The position numbers were made by a program, and so were the translations under genes. From Isoetes taiwanensis (Eukaryota; Streptophyta; Lycopodiopsida; Isoetales; Isoetaceae), in contig JAJEKV010000217.1 of assembly GCA_021234155.1 (NCBI GenBank), forward strand, positions 126,001-190,000: DNA of 64,000 bases. The letters run 5' to 3'. Shown here one piece after another: positions 32,331-44,342 of the stretch. Every line of letters starts with the position of its first letter. Position 1 is the stretch's first letter. Below the pieces are notes generated by a model. The model ran no database searches, was not told the origin of the DNA, and saw only the letters and a program-made list of their open reading frames with translations.

Positions 32331-35300
32331 GATCATGTCTTGGAATGTGAGAGGAGCACGTTCATCTCCTCAAAAACGGCAGAGGTTGGCTAATTTAATT
32401 AAACACATTAATCCAGATATTTTATGTATTCAAGAGCATAAATGTGATAGAGGCAGGGTTGTTCCAATGATGAATTTGTTTGGGAAGCAAACTTCTGCTA
32501 TAATAAGTACTTCAGGCAAGGCTCGGGGTGGTACAATGATAGCCTGGAGTATGGATGTTCATGTCACATTTACAGCAAAAGATAAATTTGGAAGGTGGAC
32601 AGTCATTAAATGGAAGCAAGGACTTCAAGAATGTGGTATCATTAATGTATATGCATCTAATATTCCTAGAAAAAGAGCAACTTTATGGGCTTCTTTATGT
32701 AATAAAATACCAAAATGGGGAGAAAATGTGGCTTGGCTTTTAGTAGGGGATTTCAATATGGTCGAATCAGCACAAGACAGATTAGGTGGTGGACAGATTG
32801 TAAGCGGCTTTGAACGGCAGCAGTGGCAGAAGTTACTCTTTCAACATGGGTTTATGGAAGTTGATGGAGATTCATCTTTTACTTGGACTAATAATTGGGT
32901 TGGCCGGGATTGTCACTGAGCTCCCTCATGATCGAATGTATGCAAATAGTGTGCTTTGTGATATATGTCCACGGCTATGGAGGCTTAATTATTTGGCACA
33001 AGCAGTCTCGGACCATAATCCTCAAATTCTTGAAAATCGTGAACTTACTCATAGTCGACAAAAGAGAAAAACGGTATTTAAATTGAATACTAGATGGTTG
33101 CCTAATGAGGACTTTGAAGCAGGATGTCAGGAGGCTTGGCAAAAGGCTTCATCTCAACAACATGGTATGCGTAGAATTGTTGAGGCTTTGGCAAATGTCA
33201 AGATTTTTGCGAAAAGGTGGGGAGCGCAACGAGTTCGTGAAGAAAAAGAGACATTGAGTAAGTTATATGCTGAATTAGAGGAGCTTAAAAAAGTGGATAC
33301 GGACTCTTTTAGATTGCAACAGGTTATTGATGCTATTCGTGGTCTTGAAGTGGCCCAAATTCAATCAAGACGAAGTTAAAACGGATTAACCTTTGGCTGA
33401 AAGATGGAGATCGTTGTAATAAGCTATTTTTTAGAGCTTCAAAGCAGAAGAGGTATGCAGCTACTATGCACTCTTTATCTCTGCCGGATGGGAGGGTAAT
33501 GACAGAGCCAAATGAGATTAAGCAGTCCCTTACTCAATACTTTGAAACTTTTTTTAAGGTCAAACACTTGCCTCATGAAGATGTAATGCAGGATATTGTG
33601 CTTTCTAAGGTTCATGCAATTCTTTCACAAGAGGAATCTCAATTGTTAGAGGCCCCACTTTCCATGTCTGAATTGCGAGCAGCAACATTTGAGTTGGCTT
33701 CAGATAAATGTCCAGGTATGGATGGTATCCCTGTAGAATTTTTTAAAAGGTATTGGGAATGGACGTCAGTAAGCATTATGGAGGCCTACAAAGATTTGTG
33801 TACTTCACATCAATTTGATAGGATTTTGAATACGGGTTTGATTTCTCTTATTCTTAAAGTGAAAGAACCTGTGAGCATTCATGATTGGCGCCCAATAACT
33901 CTTCTATCTACTATCTATAAAATTATTGCAAAAGCCTATGCAGAGAGACTTAAACAGGTTTTGGGATTGAGAATAGATGCGGCTCGGTCGGGGCTTTCTT
34001 CAGTCGGCAAATTTTTTCATAATATAGTGGCAGCATATGAAGGAGTTCATTGGGCCCAATGTTCAGGTCAAAATCTTCTATATTTAAAATTGGATTTTGC
34101 TAAAGCTTATGATAGTGTGAAGTGGACTTTCTTGGATGCCATGCTTTTGAAATTGGGATTTGGGTCTGGTTTTCGATCTATGATGCAAAAAATGTTGATT
34201 TCTACTAAGGGGGTAGTACTGTATCATGGAGAACCATTGGTGCTTTTTCCAATTGAACGTGGAATAAGACAAGGTTGCCCTCTAGCTCCTTTTTTGTTTA
34301 CTATAGTGGCAGAAGGACTTTCGCAACTATTGCATGAGGCTGAAAAGGATGGTTTGGTAAAGGGATTATTATTGGAGGAAGGTGAACAGGTTTTGGTTAA
34401 TCAGTTTGCAGACGATACCTTCTTGCTAGTGGATGGTGAAGAGAATAATGTGCAGATAATAAAAAAGATTTTGGATATATTTTCAATTGCATCTGGCTGT
34501 CTCCTTAATTGGGCTAAGTGTAGTGCTTTATGGTGGGGAAGGAAGCAATTCCGCATTTTTTATATGAGTATGCCTGGAAGGTTGTTGTACCATCTGCAAA
34601 GACAAAGCTTCTAGGAGTCCCCTTTGGTTTAGATATTGACATGGTGAAGCATGGGATGAAATTATCTTAAATTTACAAAGGCAACTGATTTGGTGGAGAG
34701 GTTCAAAGTTATCCTTGGCAGGTAGAATTCAAGTAGCTAAGTCAGTATTGAACAATACGCATATTTATTTGGTTTCGGTTCTATTTGCTCTAGCTTCTAA
34801 GTTTGCAGAGATAAAAAAGATTGTAAGAGATTTTGTCTGGTGTACCGATCAAGGAGGCACTGTGAAGGTGGCGTGGAAGAAATGTATGTTGTTTAAACAA
34901 CAAGGAGGTCTTGGTATGTTGGATCTTTCTTTACAGGGTAAGGTCTTAGCTTCTAAGCTATTGCTCAGTTTGTTGAAAGATGATTGTGCATCACCAGGTA
35001 TGAAGTTACTTAAACAATCAGTAAAGAAGTGTATGGTTTTTCATAAGCGAAGTGTGAGAATTGAGCTCCCTTGGGCATTGTTATGTCCATTGAAAGCTTC
35101 TTCACATGCCTCTCCAGTACTGAAAGGCTTGCTTCGGGCCTGGAAGGTAGTCCAGCAGGTGATTACATTTGATTGGGAAGCTTGTCTCCAGGCATCTTCC
35201 CCCTTTTTGTGGTTGCCTTTGTATACTCATGGACAACTACACCCAGTTGTAGAACTTATGCATGCGCATTCCCAAGCGAGGTGGAGGAGAGCAGGTATTA

Positions 35301-36055
35301 TTTCTATTGAACAGTGGTATTTTGGTATTGACATTGCTCCTTGGCAATGGTTTCAGGAGACATATGGGTTGTTGGATAAAGATATCAGTATATGGGCTTA
35401 TGTAGCAAGTGCTCTTCCTCTAATTAAGCAGGTGGGTAACAAGAAATGCTGGAATTTCGTTCAAGGTATTAAAGAAGGCAAGAAGCTAGTCAGTTCATGC
35501 TACAGATTGCTTACCTCCTCCAATACTTTATCACCTTCTCGAAAATGGCACTTACAGACTTTGCCTTCTCAATGGCAATCCATCTGGAACCTTGTTAAAT
35601 ATAATCCTCCAAAGGTAAATGTTCTACTTTGGCAGGTGATTCATCGCTCTTTGAGAGTTAATGAGATGGTTCATCGCTTTAAGCCGGGAGTCAGCCCACT
35701 TTGCCCAATGTGTGAGCAGTGCATTGAAACATTGGAGCACTGTTTATATTTGTGTGCAGAGCTGAGTAGTCTTAGGTCCTGGCTGCATTCTCTTTTTGGA
35801 GTATCTTTGGATAGTCAGCACTTTCTTTTGGGTATTTATCCAAATCAGTGGACTGCTTCTAAAAGGATTGCATTTCACATGGCAAAGTCTTGGCTAATAT
35901 GGAGTGTATGGAAGCGAAGGCGAAGAAAGGTCTTTTATGATAAGCGTATTTCTTCTCAGGTGGTGCTGCAAGAAATTGTAAGAAGTTGTATAATTGCTTT
36001 CAGATCTCCAATTGGCCTGATCGTATTAAAATTCCAATATGGAGTGATCATCTAA
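32323..36055 (+). pseudogene. LINE ORF2: endonuclease, reverse transcriptase, C-terminal Cys region
   Basis: Encodes the APE-type endonuclease and RT of an L1 element. 32323-32919 has MSWNVRGA, CIQEHK, VGDFNMV and, after a frameshift, SDHNP, the endonuclease signature blocks. 33466-34614 is RT with CPGMDGIPVEFF, LDFAKAYDSVKW, RQGCPLAPFLF and catalytic QFADD (Phe in place of Tyr). 34715-36055 carries the C-terminal region with PLCPMCEQCIETLEHCLYLC. Frame changes occur near 32910, 33380 and 34610, so it is inactive as read. It is much more AT-rich than the 1-3 kb copy although the proteins are clearly alike. Confidence 0.9.
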
Positions 36056-36155
36056 AAGTGATTGATGCTTCAGGGACATTTCTTACTTCTGGAAGTACTT
36101 TGTAATATTTTGAGTGTATAATATGAAGTAAAACACGTTCTTCAAAAAAAAAAAA

Positions 36156-36452
36156 ACAAGGCCATGTGACAAAAAGTATAATATGATGTCGCAAGAACTA
36201 AGTGGATAAACCCTTAACAAATTTCACAAGTAAGCGTTTGAGGTTAGTTGCAAGATGAATTGGTAAAACAAGGTGATGTGGCAATTACATGATGAAGTGG
36301 CAAGAGAAAGAGGCAAATATATGCTGAGATGGCAAAAACAAAGTCATGTGGCAAGAAGTACAAGGTGATGTGGCAAAAACTACAAGGTGAGGTGGATAAA
36401 TCCTTAACAAATTACACAAGCAAACTTTTGAGGTTAGTTGCAAGATGAGTTG
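36156..36452 (+). repeat. Tandem repeat array, segment 2
   Basis: About one and a half units (190-bp period) of the same array, between the LINE poly(A) and the chromovirus LTR. It ends with AGTTG (36448-36452), the left copy of the chromovirus target duplication. Confidence 0.88.
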
Positions 36453-38007
36453 TGTGACGCTCCCAGAATATATACGACCCTCGGACGTATACATACGGGG
36501 ACTTTCCCCTCCCATGGCGATCATCCCACCATGAGCAGGGCCCTCCGTCTATTTCGGGCCTTCCTATGAAATGAGGCCCGAAGAAGGACACGAAGGGGTC
36601 ATTCGGCCCACGCCTTCAATGGGACTCCTACGTCGCGGAAGCATGAATACAAGGGTTAGCACACAACACGAATATACATAAATAACCACCACGGAGGGTG
36701 GCGCATCCATCCAAAATACCAACGGCATAGAATATGCATCTAATCCTAAGAAAACACCCAAACCCCAGGTTCTACCCCGGCTCGGACTCCGCGTGGGATC
36801 GGTGGCATTTTGGGCCTCAAGAGATCAGCAGACCGAGTCTTGGCATGGCGTTGGCTGGCGTAGAACATTGGCTAGGGTTGTCGTTTCGTGCTATGGCTTC
36901 GCTATAGCCTTCCGGAGACGCAGACTCAGGGCATCACCCTCCGAGCCTACTCGGGTTCATGACGCCTGGTCCGATGAGGCAGTGGGAAGCGTCCCCTCCA
37001 TGGGTGAGCTAGAGAATACGTGCCGCATCGGCTGACCCCGCATCCGCACCCGATTTACTCACCCTAAATCTACTCAAAGTGCATGGTGCTCCATACGGAT
37101 CACACCACTACACCCGAGGGAGTGTCGGACCCATACCCGGCCCTCAACGCGTGGCCGGCCATCGGGCCTAGCCCATCGTAGGAGTCTCGGGGAGCCTTGT
37201 ATGCTCATGCAAGACCCCACCCCTCATGTCACCACTTGTGTTCCTTGTGCGGGTGCTAAAGCTGGACCATAGCATCTAGGACCGGTGGGTTCTTGTGCAC
37301 AAGCCGCAATTAATGGGACTTTGCGAGGCCTATCTAGGAGCATACTACTATACACGGTTCAGAGGCCTCTACCCCCGTAATCCCCCGTTTCGAGTCAAAT
37401 TAAACAAAGAGCTAACAATCCATCCTTTGAGTAAGAGCGTAATTGAATATAAAGAGAACTTGTTTGTACAATCAAGGGTTAGTTTCTATGATTGATTTAC
37501 AAAGAGAACGAGAGAGACCGGACACAACCAAGTGCTAATTAGAGTTCACATAGCCACCTACGAATTACGGCTGGACTCGTTCCCATGGGGCCTCCATCTC
37601 TGGCGGTTGAAGATTATTTGTGGGCGTGGCCTCACAGGGGCGACCGGGTATGGTGGTTCTCTGCTTGGTGGTTGATGGGCTCGACTCGGCCTTCCTTGAT
37701 CGATCCTCGGGAATCAATCCCGGGGATAGGGGTCAAGTTGGCATCCAAACTTGGTAAACCCCCATGTCGCCCAATCGATTGGGGCAGGTGGCGCCTTCCC
37801 AATTGGTAATTATCCTAATTTCCTAGGTTATAGGTTATTATTATTAATGTGTTAAATTAGCATAGCTAATTTAATCCTTTGTAAGGTAACCCCCTAGGTT
37901 GCAATTAAGTTCCCATACCCCCCATGGTAGCGTACCTTTAGGGAGTGACGTGCTTGTATTTGTACGTGTCCCGTATAGTAGACCGTATAAATACGTGGAA
38001 CGTCACA
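36453..38007 (-). repeat. 3' LTR of the chromovirus
   Basis: 1555 bp, from TGTGACGCTCCC to GGAACGTCACA in plus-strand sense, so it has the TG..CA ends. It matches 47938-49552. The ~200 bp at 37800-38007 differ from the other LTR at a single base. The middle differs by several deletions, including one of about 50 bp relative to 48365-48415. Confidence 0.92.
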
Positions 38008-38020
38008 TTCTCCCCTCCTT
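38008..38020 (-). promoter_or_regulatory. Polypurine tract
   Basis: On the element's coding strand AAGGAGGGGAGAA lies directly against the 3' LTR. This is the expected plus-strand priming site. Confidence 0.75.
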
Positions 38021-38760
38021 AAAAATAATGCTGTCCTCAGCATTAGGGTTAGCTAATTGAATACATATACGTAAAGCACTGAATTGGAGAATGAAGTTAA
38101 GAATATAACATTAATACGTTGAGATTATAGTAATTTGGATAGTAATACATTGAAGTTAAATTATCAAAGTACAAGCACTCTCGATACAAACTTATGATCA
38201 AAGGAGTTTAGGACCGGAGTCCAATTTAAAACATTCTGACAACAAAATTCATACATGTAGACAAAACGAATACGGGACAAGTTGGGTCATCAGCAACCCT
38301 CTATACAAGGCAGGTGACGACTTGTTCATTGGCCTGCACAGAAGCATATACCCGTAGGTTAATAATATGATTAAGTTGTGGTTGAAGGGACCACCCCCTG
38401 TAAATAAAAGAAAAAGTATCTAGAAGGGAATCTATCATGTGTACGGCTTGCATTTCATTGTGGCATGAAGAATGGTTCAGTTCCTCGTATAGCCGGAATG
38501 AACGCAATCTATTTACTAGATGCCTTCCTAGCAATTCGCGGTCATGTCAACATCAACAATACACCACGTCCTAGAGAACACGAAGGTGATCTCATCATCG
38601 GTTATTACTATCATATACGATGCGTCTACCCCTCTAAAACATGATTCTCGGTCAATCAAGCCTTCAAAGCTTCGCGTAGGAGCGGGGTTGATAGCATCGT
38701 TGATGGTGCGACCTTGAGATTCCCGCATGAAGTCCGGGATAGTGCTTCTCAGGGTCTATC
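38021..38760. other. Chromovirus 3' untranslated region
   Basis: About 740 bp between the chromodomain and the PPT with no supportable coding; short open frames are present on the minus strand only. Confidence 0.5.
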
Positions 38761-39360
38761 TTCATTACCCAAGTAGCATCTTCAAACTGGTAAGTGCTTC
38801 CACTTGACCAAGTATTGCAACATTTGAGTCATTCCGGTCATTTTGTAAGCTTCGATCAAGAAGAGCTTGGGCACTATTTCGGTTGCTCTTGGTCATTTCT
38901 AGGAGGGTAGGGGTATCCAAAATCTCCTCTGGATCAGGGGTGTGTTGCTTCAGAAGACTCACGTGAAAGACCTTGTGGATCTTCAAGCGGGGTGGCAAGT
39001 CCAAGCGATATGCTTGTTCTCCCACACGTTCAGTAATCATGAACGGCCCAACCCATCGGGTGCCAACTTCTACTGATTACCAATTTTAAGCTTGGCTTGT
39101 TTTTACTTTGATCTTAAGCCAAACCGACTCACCCACGGAAGATTCGTGGGGTTGGTGCTTATCCGCTAGACTCTTTAATTTGACGATGCGGCCAATAAGT
39201 AACCCCCGAACTTCTTCCACCAAGGCCTGCATTTCTAAAAGGAGTTGTTGAGAGATCTCCACTTTAGAAACGGGGATTATGCCATGTGTCCGAGTGAGAC
39301 ATTGGTAGCCATAATTTATCATGAAAGGAGACATTCTAGAAGACTCGTGCTTTGTCTTTG
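38761..39360 (-). pseudogene. Integrase C-terminus and chromodomain
   Basis: The segment at 39334-39086 carries MSPFMINYGYQCLTRTHG, the end of the integrase core. 39040-38765 carries RVGEQAYRLDLPPRLKIHKV and FHVSLLKQH, the usual linker before a chromodomain. In the neighbouring frame YLVKWKHLPV and then ATWV (about 38800-38770) give the chromodomain core. At least one frameshift separates linker and core. Chromodomains bind histone marks and guide integration. Confidence 0.82.
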
Positions 39361-39399
39361 TTGTAGGCGAATTCCACTAAGTAAATATAATCCGCCCAT

Positions 39400-40120
39400 T
39401 GTGATTTGTTTACTCCATACATAGCTTCTTAGCATATCTTCGATAATAATGATTGGCACGCTCTGTCCGACCATCCGTCTGCGAGGATGGTAAAAGTCGC
39501 ACTCATGGCAAGCTTGGTGCGGATGGTGGCGAAGAAATCCTTCCAGAATGCAACGACAAACTTAGGATCCCTATCGGATACAATTACTCGGCATCAGGTG
39601 CAACCTGAAAATTTCCTTTGCAAAGAGCAAGGCGGTGTCGGCGGTGTCCGTGGTGCGACAGGCAGGAAGTGAGCCATCTTTGATAATTTGTAAACCCGCG
39701 ACCATTAAGGCATCATACCCACGGAGAATGCGTGGAAGCCCCACAATGAAATCCATGGTTATGACTTCCCACTTGGCATTGGGCACATCCAAAGGTTGCA
39801 ACTCCCCAGAACTCTTAATTGCTCCGCCTTTGGTTTGCCGACAAACCCCGATTAATCGTTTGATGTACCTAGCAATATCCTTCTTCATGGAAGGCCAAAA
39901 ATAGCTGGAGCGGATCTTAAAGTAAGTTTTCATAAAACCCGCATGTCCTGCTATAGGGCTGTTGTGTGTGTCATGGAGAATCAGCTTTTCGCGACTGAAA
40001 TTTTGGAACACACAATTTATCTTTGTAATATAATAAATTGGCCTCCTTCTTATATGAACGGAATATCTCACGTTCTCTATCGGTACGGGCTTCCCTACCC
40101 AAACTTTCCCAAATATTACA
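39400..40120 (-). pseudogene. Integrase zinc finger and DDE core
   Basis: Reading leftward on the minus strand: an HHCC finger (HDTHNSPIAGHAG..CRQTKG, about 39990-39830), the first catalytic segment ITMDFIVGLPR (39760-39730), CRTTDTADTALLFAKEIF, the second Asp in SDRDPKFV (about 39580-39560), and ERANHYYRRY near 39440 containing the Glu. Frameshifts separate these blocks. All three acidic residues are recognisable, so the enzyme was intact until recently or the breaks are sequencing errors. Confidence 0.85.
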
Positions 40121-40199
40121 GAATTCGAGATCTGTGGCCAAGGTTTGTTCTATCTGCTTCCCAAACTCGCTGGTGAGTGTGGAAATGGCATTACAATGG

Positions 40200-41500
40200 G
40201 TGCGGGTTATGAAGGGATGACGTGACAAAGCATCCGCAACCACATTGTGCTTTCCTGGCTTGTATACAATCTCGAAGTCATATTCCTCGAGGAATTCCAT
40301 CCATCTTATTTCGAGATTCAGATTTGGTGGGTGGATAGATAGCGGAGACTCGATGATCGTATCCGGTTGAAATCTTCTACCAAGAAGGTAGTGTCTCCAA
40401 ATACGGAGAGCACGCATAAACTGCTAGCAACTCGATCATGGGTAGGATATCGCCGCTTCTGCATCGTTCATCTTCTTTGAATCGTAGCAACAACTCTCCC
40501 CTCCCGCATTAAGACACCACCAGGTAGCTATCTTTTTCGCATCGGTGGCTACCGATTTATCCTTTTAGGATCATGCAAGGTAAGGGTAAAGTGCAGATGT
40601 TAAAGCATCCTTGAGTTTACGAAAAGAGACTTGGACTTTTGTTTTCCAATGTTCCATCCAATCCTTTACTTTCTCATGCCTTGTGAGATTAGTAAGAGGT
40701 GCGGCAATTGTTGCAAAATCCTTGACAAATTTCCGATAATATCCCCATGAGTCCCAAGAAACTCGGGACCTACGAAACATTAGCTGGAATGGGCCAATCC
40801 TTTCTTTGCTTCTATCTTATTTGGATCTGTAGCAATTCCTTCCGCAGAGATAATATGCCCCAAATAGTCTACCCCGGAGTGGCGAACTTGCATTTAGAGA
40901 ACTTGGCAAAGAGTCGATGGCTTTAGCTTTTGCAAAGCTAATCGAAGATGTTGTTCATGTTGCTGCAAGGTTTTACTATAGATGAGAATGTCATCAAAGA
41001 AAATGACAACAAAGTCATCCAAGTATTGGCGGAAGATGTCATTCATCAACCGCATAAACGCGTTGGGCGTTGGTCAATCCAAAAGGCATGACAAGAATTC
41101 GTAATGCCCATATCCGTACTAAAAGCAGACTTATGGATGTCCTGTTCCTTAATCCTTATCTCGATGGTACCCGAGCGCCAAATCAATCTTTGAGAAATAT
41201 TTTGCTCCTTGTATGGCGGTCCATAAGATCATCCGCCCTAGGCAAAGCATAGCGATTCTTGATGGTATGCTTATTGAGTTGCCTATAATCAATACACATC
41301 CTTAAGGAGCCATCTTTCTTCTTGACAAAAGAATAGGAGCACCAAAGGGTGAAACTTGGGCGAATAAACCCCAAATTCAGTAACTCTTGTAGTTTTGTTT
41401 CTTAAGCTCGCTAACTCAGGAGGACTCATTGATGCTGTGGGGGCTTTTGCTGGTAGGCTTAGTACCGGTTCAAGAGTTATCTCACATTCCACCCCTCTAA
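40200..41500 (-). pseudogene. Reverse transcriptase and RNase H
   Basis: RT begins near 41490 and includes [19 protein letters not shown] and [16 protein letters not shown] (41340-41220). The catalytic segment FVVIFFDDILI is at about 41012-40980. The thumb/RNase H linker YYRKFVKDFATIAAPLTNLT is near 40740-40680. RNase H ends with KPGKHNVVADALSRHPF (40260-40210). The order and motifs are standard Ty3/gypsy. Several frame changes occur, for example near 40790, 40450 and 41180. Confidence 0.88.
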
Positions 41501-41729
41501 AAGGAGGAAGCTTGTGGATCTCATCCGGAAAAAGATCGCTAAATTCTCGAAGAAGGGTAGCAATGTCCGATGGTAAAGCGTCGATTACTTGCTTCTTTGT
41601 TTGAGTCCGACTCTATGGAAGCAAGTTTAATGAGGCAAAGAAGTTCATTCTCGCGTATAGCTTTTTCCTAGTTGCTTTATTGACATTGACGCATAGCGGA
41701 GTGTAATGAATCACCTTTTATTGTCACCG

Positions 41730-42070
41730 CGTGCTCCATTAGCGGCGTTGAAGGTGACCTCTCGTTTCTCACGATCTATGTGGGCCCTAGCAGACGCTAA
41801 AAACTCCATTCCCACAATAAGATCATATTTGCCAATGTCCATTAACTTCGGCACCCAAGGTAATGGTGCAGTAATCTGCATTTTGCATTTTTAAGGTTAA
41901 TACGGTGGCCATGAGTGTGTCCCCGATCTTTACCGCTAGCTAATGTGGTGGCTTAGGTGGGATCTCAATGTTTCCGGCTGCGCGATTTTACAGGCCATTC
42001 TAGGAGAAGCAAAATTATGCATTACTACAGGTGTCCATCAAAATTATGAAGGGCTTCTTGTCTATTTGGC
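41730..42070 (-). pseudogene. Aspartic protease remnant
   Basis: The diagnostic YDLIVGMEFLASARAHID is encoded at about 41836-41784 on the minus strand, the C-terminal part of plant Ty3/gypsy proteases. The upstream DSGA-type active site should fall near 42030-42060 but is not clean, probably because of frameshifts. Confidence 0.7.
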
Positions 42071-42199
42071 CTATTGTAGAAATAATGAAGGCTGACTTTC
42101 AGCGTTACTGTTTCTATAGCGGCAAGAATATGAGACGCACCATGAATATACTCGGGAGCCTCGTCTTCCGCGAGCAAGGTTGGACTCCAAATCTTCCCA

Positions 42200-43080
42200 A
42201 TCCAGGTCGGCCATGGCGGTTGAGCAGGCGTCTGGCGTGGCGTACGGGCAATTACGCATGAAGTGTCCGGGCCTCATGCACTGTAGCATGCCTTATCGGC
42301 GTGAGCTGTTCTCTGGCCTCTTTAGGAATGGAAAGAGGCCCGGAATTTCCTTTACCAGCATTGTTGCGCTTATGCGGCGTGCTAAAAGCAACTTTCTTCT
42401 CAAGGTCCATAGGAATTGTCTTTGAGAGGGCCCCGGACTTGGCGTCGGGGTTTGTAAGGTGTGGGCGGCCGTGGGCTGCGAGTAAGGAGCGGTCGCGGAT
42501 CTTGGCTCCTTGGCGTATCTTCCTCAAGGCTTAATGCCTTAGCTTTCCTCTCTTGCTGACTTTGGGTCGATAGCCTTGACCATTCGTTTAATAGATGGGG
42601 CCAACCCTTCAATGTAGCCCTCTATTGCTCTTTTCTCATTCATTCCTGGCACATACAACCTCAAACGCATGAATTCGTCAGTGTAGGCCTGCACGGACAT
42701 GCCCTTCTGTTCCAACCTGTAGAAGGTCTGAATCTGTTGGCATTTGTGCCACGAGGCACGTAATGCGATTTAAAAGCCTTAGCAAACTTCCTGAACTTGC
42801 ATCTGCTCCTATCCAGGTGTTTAGCTCTGGCGTAACCCTTCCACCAAATACGGGCAGCTCCGGTAAGGTTCGTGGTGGCGACCTTCCCTGTATCCTTCTC
42901 CGCAGATCATTCCATAGGACTTCCCGAACTCCTTCATTTCGTCCAACCAAGATTCCGTGATTCAAGCCTCCTCGGATTTCCCATCAAACTTAGCCAACTT
43001 AGGTTCTTCCATATACTAGTGATAGTTTGTATCAGCTTTTTCGGTATTCCTTATCCTTACGCCTTGAATGGTCTTTGTCG
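42200..43080 (-). pseudogene. Gag with CCHC zinc knuckle
   Basis: The retrotransposon gag domain is recognisable at about 42700-42560 (VQAYTDEFMRLRLYVPGMNE, then YIEGLAPSIKRMV across a frame change). A zinc knuckle ending QCMRPGHFMRNCP lies at 42290-42240, where the first Cys appears displaced by a frameshift. This is the nucleic-acid-binding structural protein of the particle. Confidence 0.8.
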
Positions 43081-43419
43081 ATAGTGAGGAACCCAAGAAG
43101 AACCGAAGTGGTTGAATGTGAGGAAGCGGGCTATCCTTAGAGGAACCGATGGCGCTTAGCATGAGTCCTCCTGCATGCAGTGCAGGGGGGCTAGCTCACG
43201 GGAGGAGATGGCTGTTGTGCGAGTGGACTCAATGGTCGCTTGAGGTAATTCGGTCCGATCCTCCTGAGTATGTGGCGGTGGATTGGTATGCAACACATAA
43301 GCACGTAACTTCGTAGAGTTGCCTTTTCATTAACATCAATTCTGTTGGGGTGAGCCTACTGGCGTTGGAGGGTGTTTGCTTGGCGTACGCATAACCGCCT
43401 ATAGGAGTCATTCATGAAT

Positions 43420-44340
43420 ATATAAGCAGATTTACATTAATGTGCAATCCCTTTTAAGTTAATTGAACAAAAGTATATACAAAAGCGAGAAGACAATATT
43501 TGTATTTCATTCAAGTTGATTATAACAACGGGTTGATTGATACATGGATTGAGACAAAAGTAGGTATGATACAATGGGAACTTTTAAAGTTCTACGGCAC
43601 CTGCCGTAACCACAAGAACTAAAAACACAACGGAAGAGACCAAGCCTAGGGGTTGGCGAAAGGTCTGAGGATCAGCAGAGCGGTACTCTCCGTCGCATTT
43701 CGGACGAGTTTATAGCGTGCCCAGGCTTGGACAATGATTGCTTGGTACTCCCATGTTGGGCTGATAATCGAAGGTTAAAGAGCCTTCGCATCGCATAAAA
43801 AGAGTTGCCAAAGATGGTGGTTGGCGTCCTCAAAGGCTTCGTGTTCTGGTCATATTCCAATAGTCCTGTGCGACCGCGGGGTCATCTTCGGATCCTCTAA
43901 AGCTTCGATCCCCGAGGATGTTAACTATCTCCACCCTTTTTGAGGGGGTAGAGTTCCCCGGGTGGCGGTGGTTGGTTCCATAGCCTTCCTCCCACTACGG
44001 ATATTCACCATATCTCGGCCATAGTCCCTGGTCCATGCCGGGATCGCGTCCCCTCCTAACCATGTCGGTGATTCTTTCCTCATACTCCCAAATGGTCTCC
44101 TCTGCAACATAGTTGGAGTGAATAGAGAACATTTTGTAATTCCACTATACCCTAAACTTTAATGCTTTGGAAGAGGATGTCATAAAAAAAACAATTTAGT
44201 TATACTCATCAAGAAAACTTTGTATTTAATAAGTAGATAAGGTACACATTTTTCAATATGGTTTGAACAATTGCCAATCCAAAATCTCATAACTACATGT
44301 GTATATATATATATATAACAAAATTTATATAGCACCCTTA
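43420..44340 (-). other. Chromovirus leader, spacer part
   Basis: Between the leader ORFs and gag. Broken open segments (44110-43925, 43860-43672) without a recognisable domain. An A/T-rich stretch with (TA)n at 44301-44318. Confidence 0.4.
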
Positions 44341-44342
44341 GT

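Larger units (their letters stand above)
30986..36155 (+). mobile_element. L1-type LINE inserted in the tandem array
   Basis: Begins in ORF1 (5'-truncated or nearly so), carries ORF1 and ORF2, and ends in CTTC plus an A-run (about 36143-36155), after which the array resumes with CAAGGCCATGTG. It shares ORF2 layout and 3' end with the 1-3.1 kb copy. ORF1 is split by the LINE-A insertion at 31300-31848. The 3' junction lies in an A-rich part of the array unit, so a target duplication cannot be defined. Confidence 0.88.

Noticed and set aside
36793-37035. Open frames inside the LTRs (also 48057-48359)
   Set aside because: They lie within LTR sequence, differ between the two LTRs through indels and show no motif.
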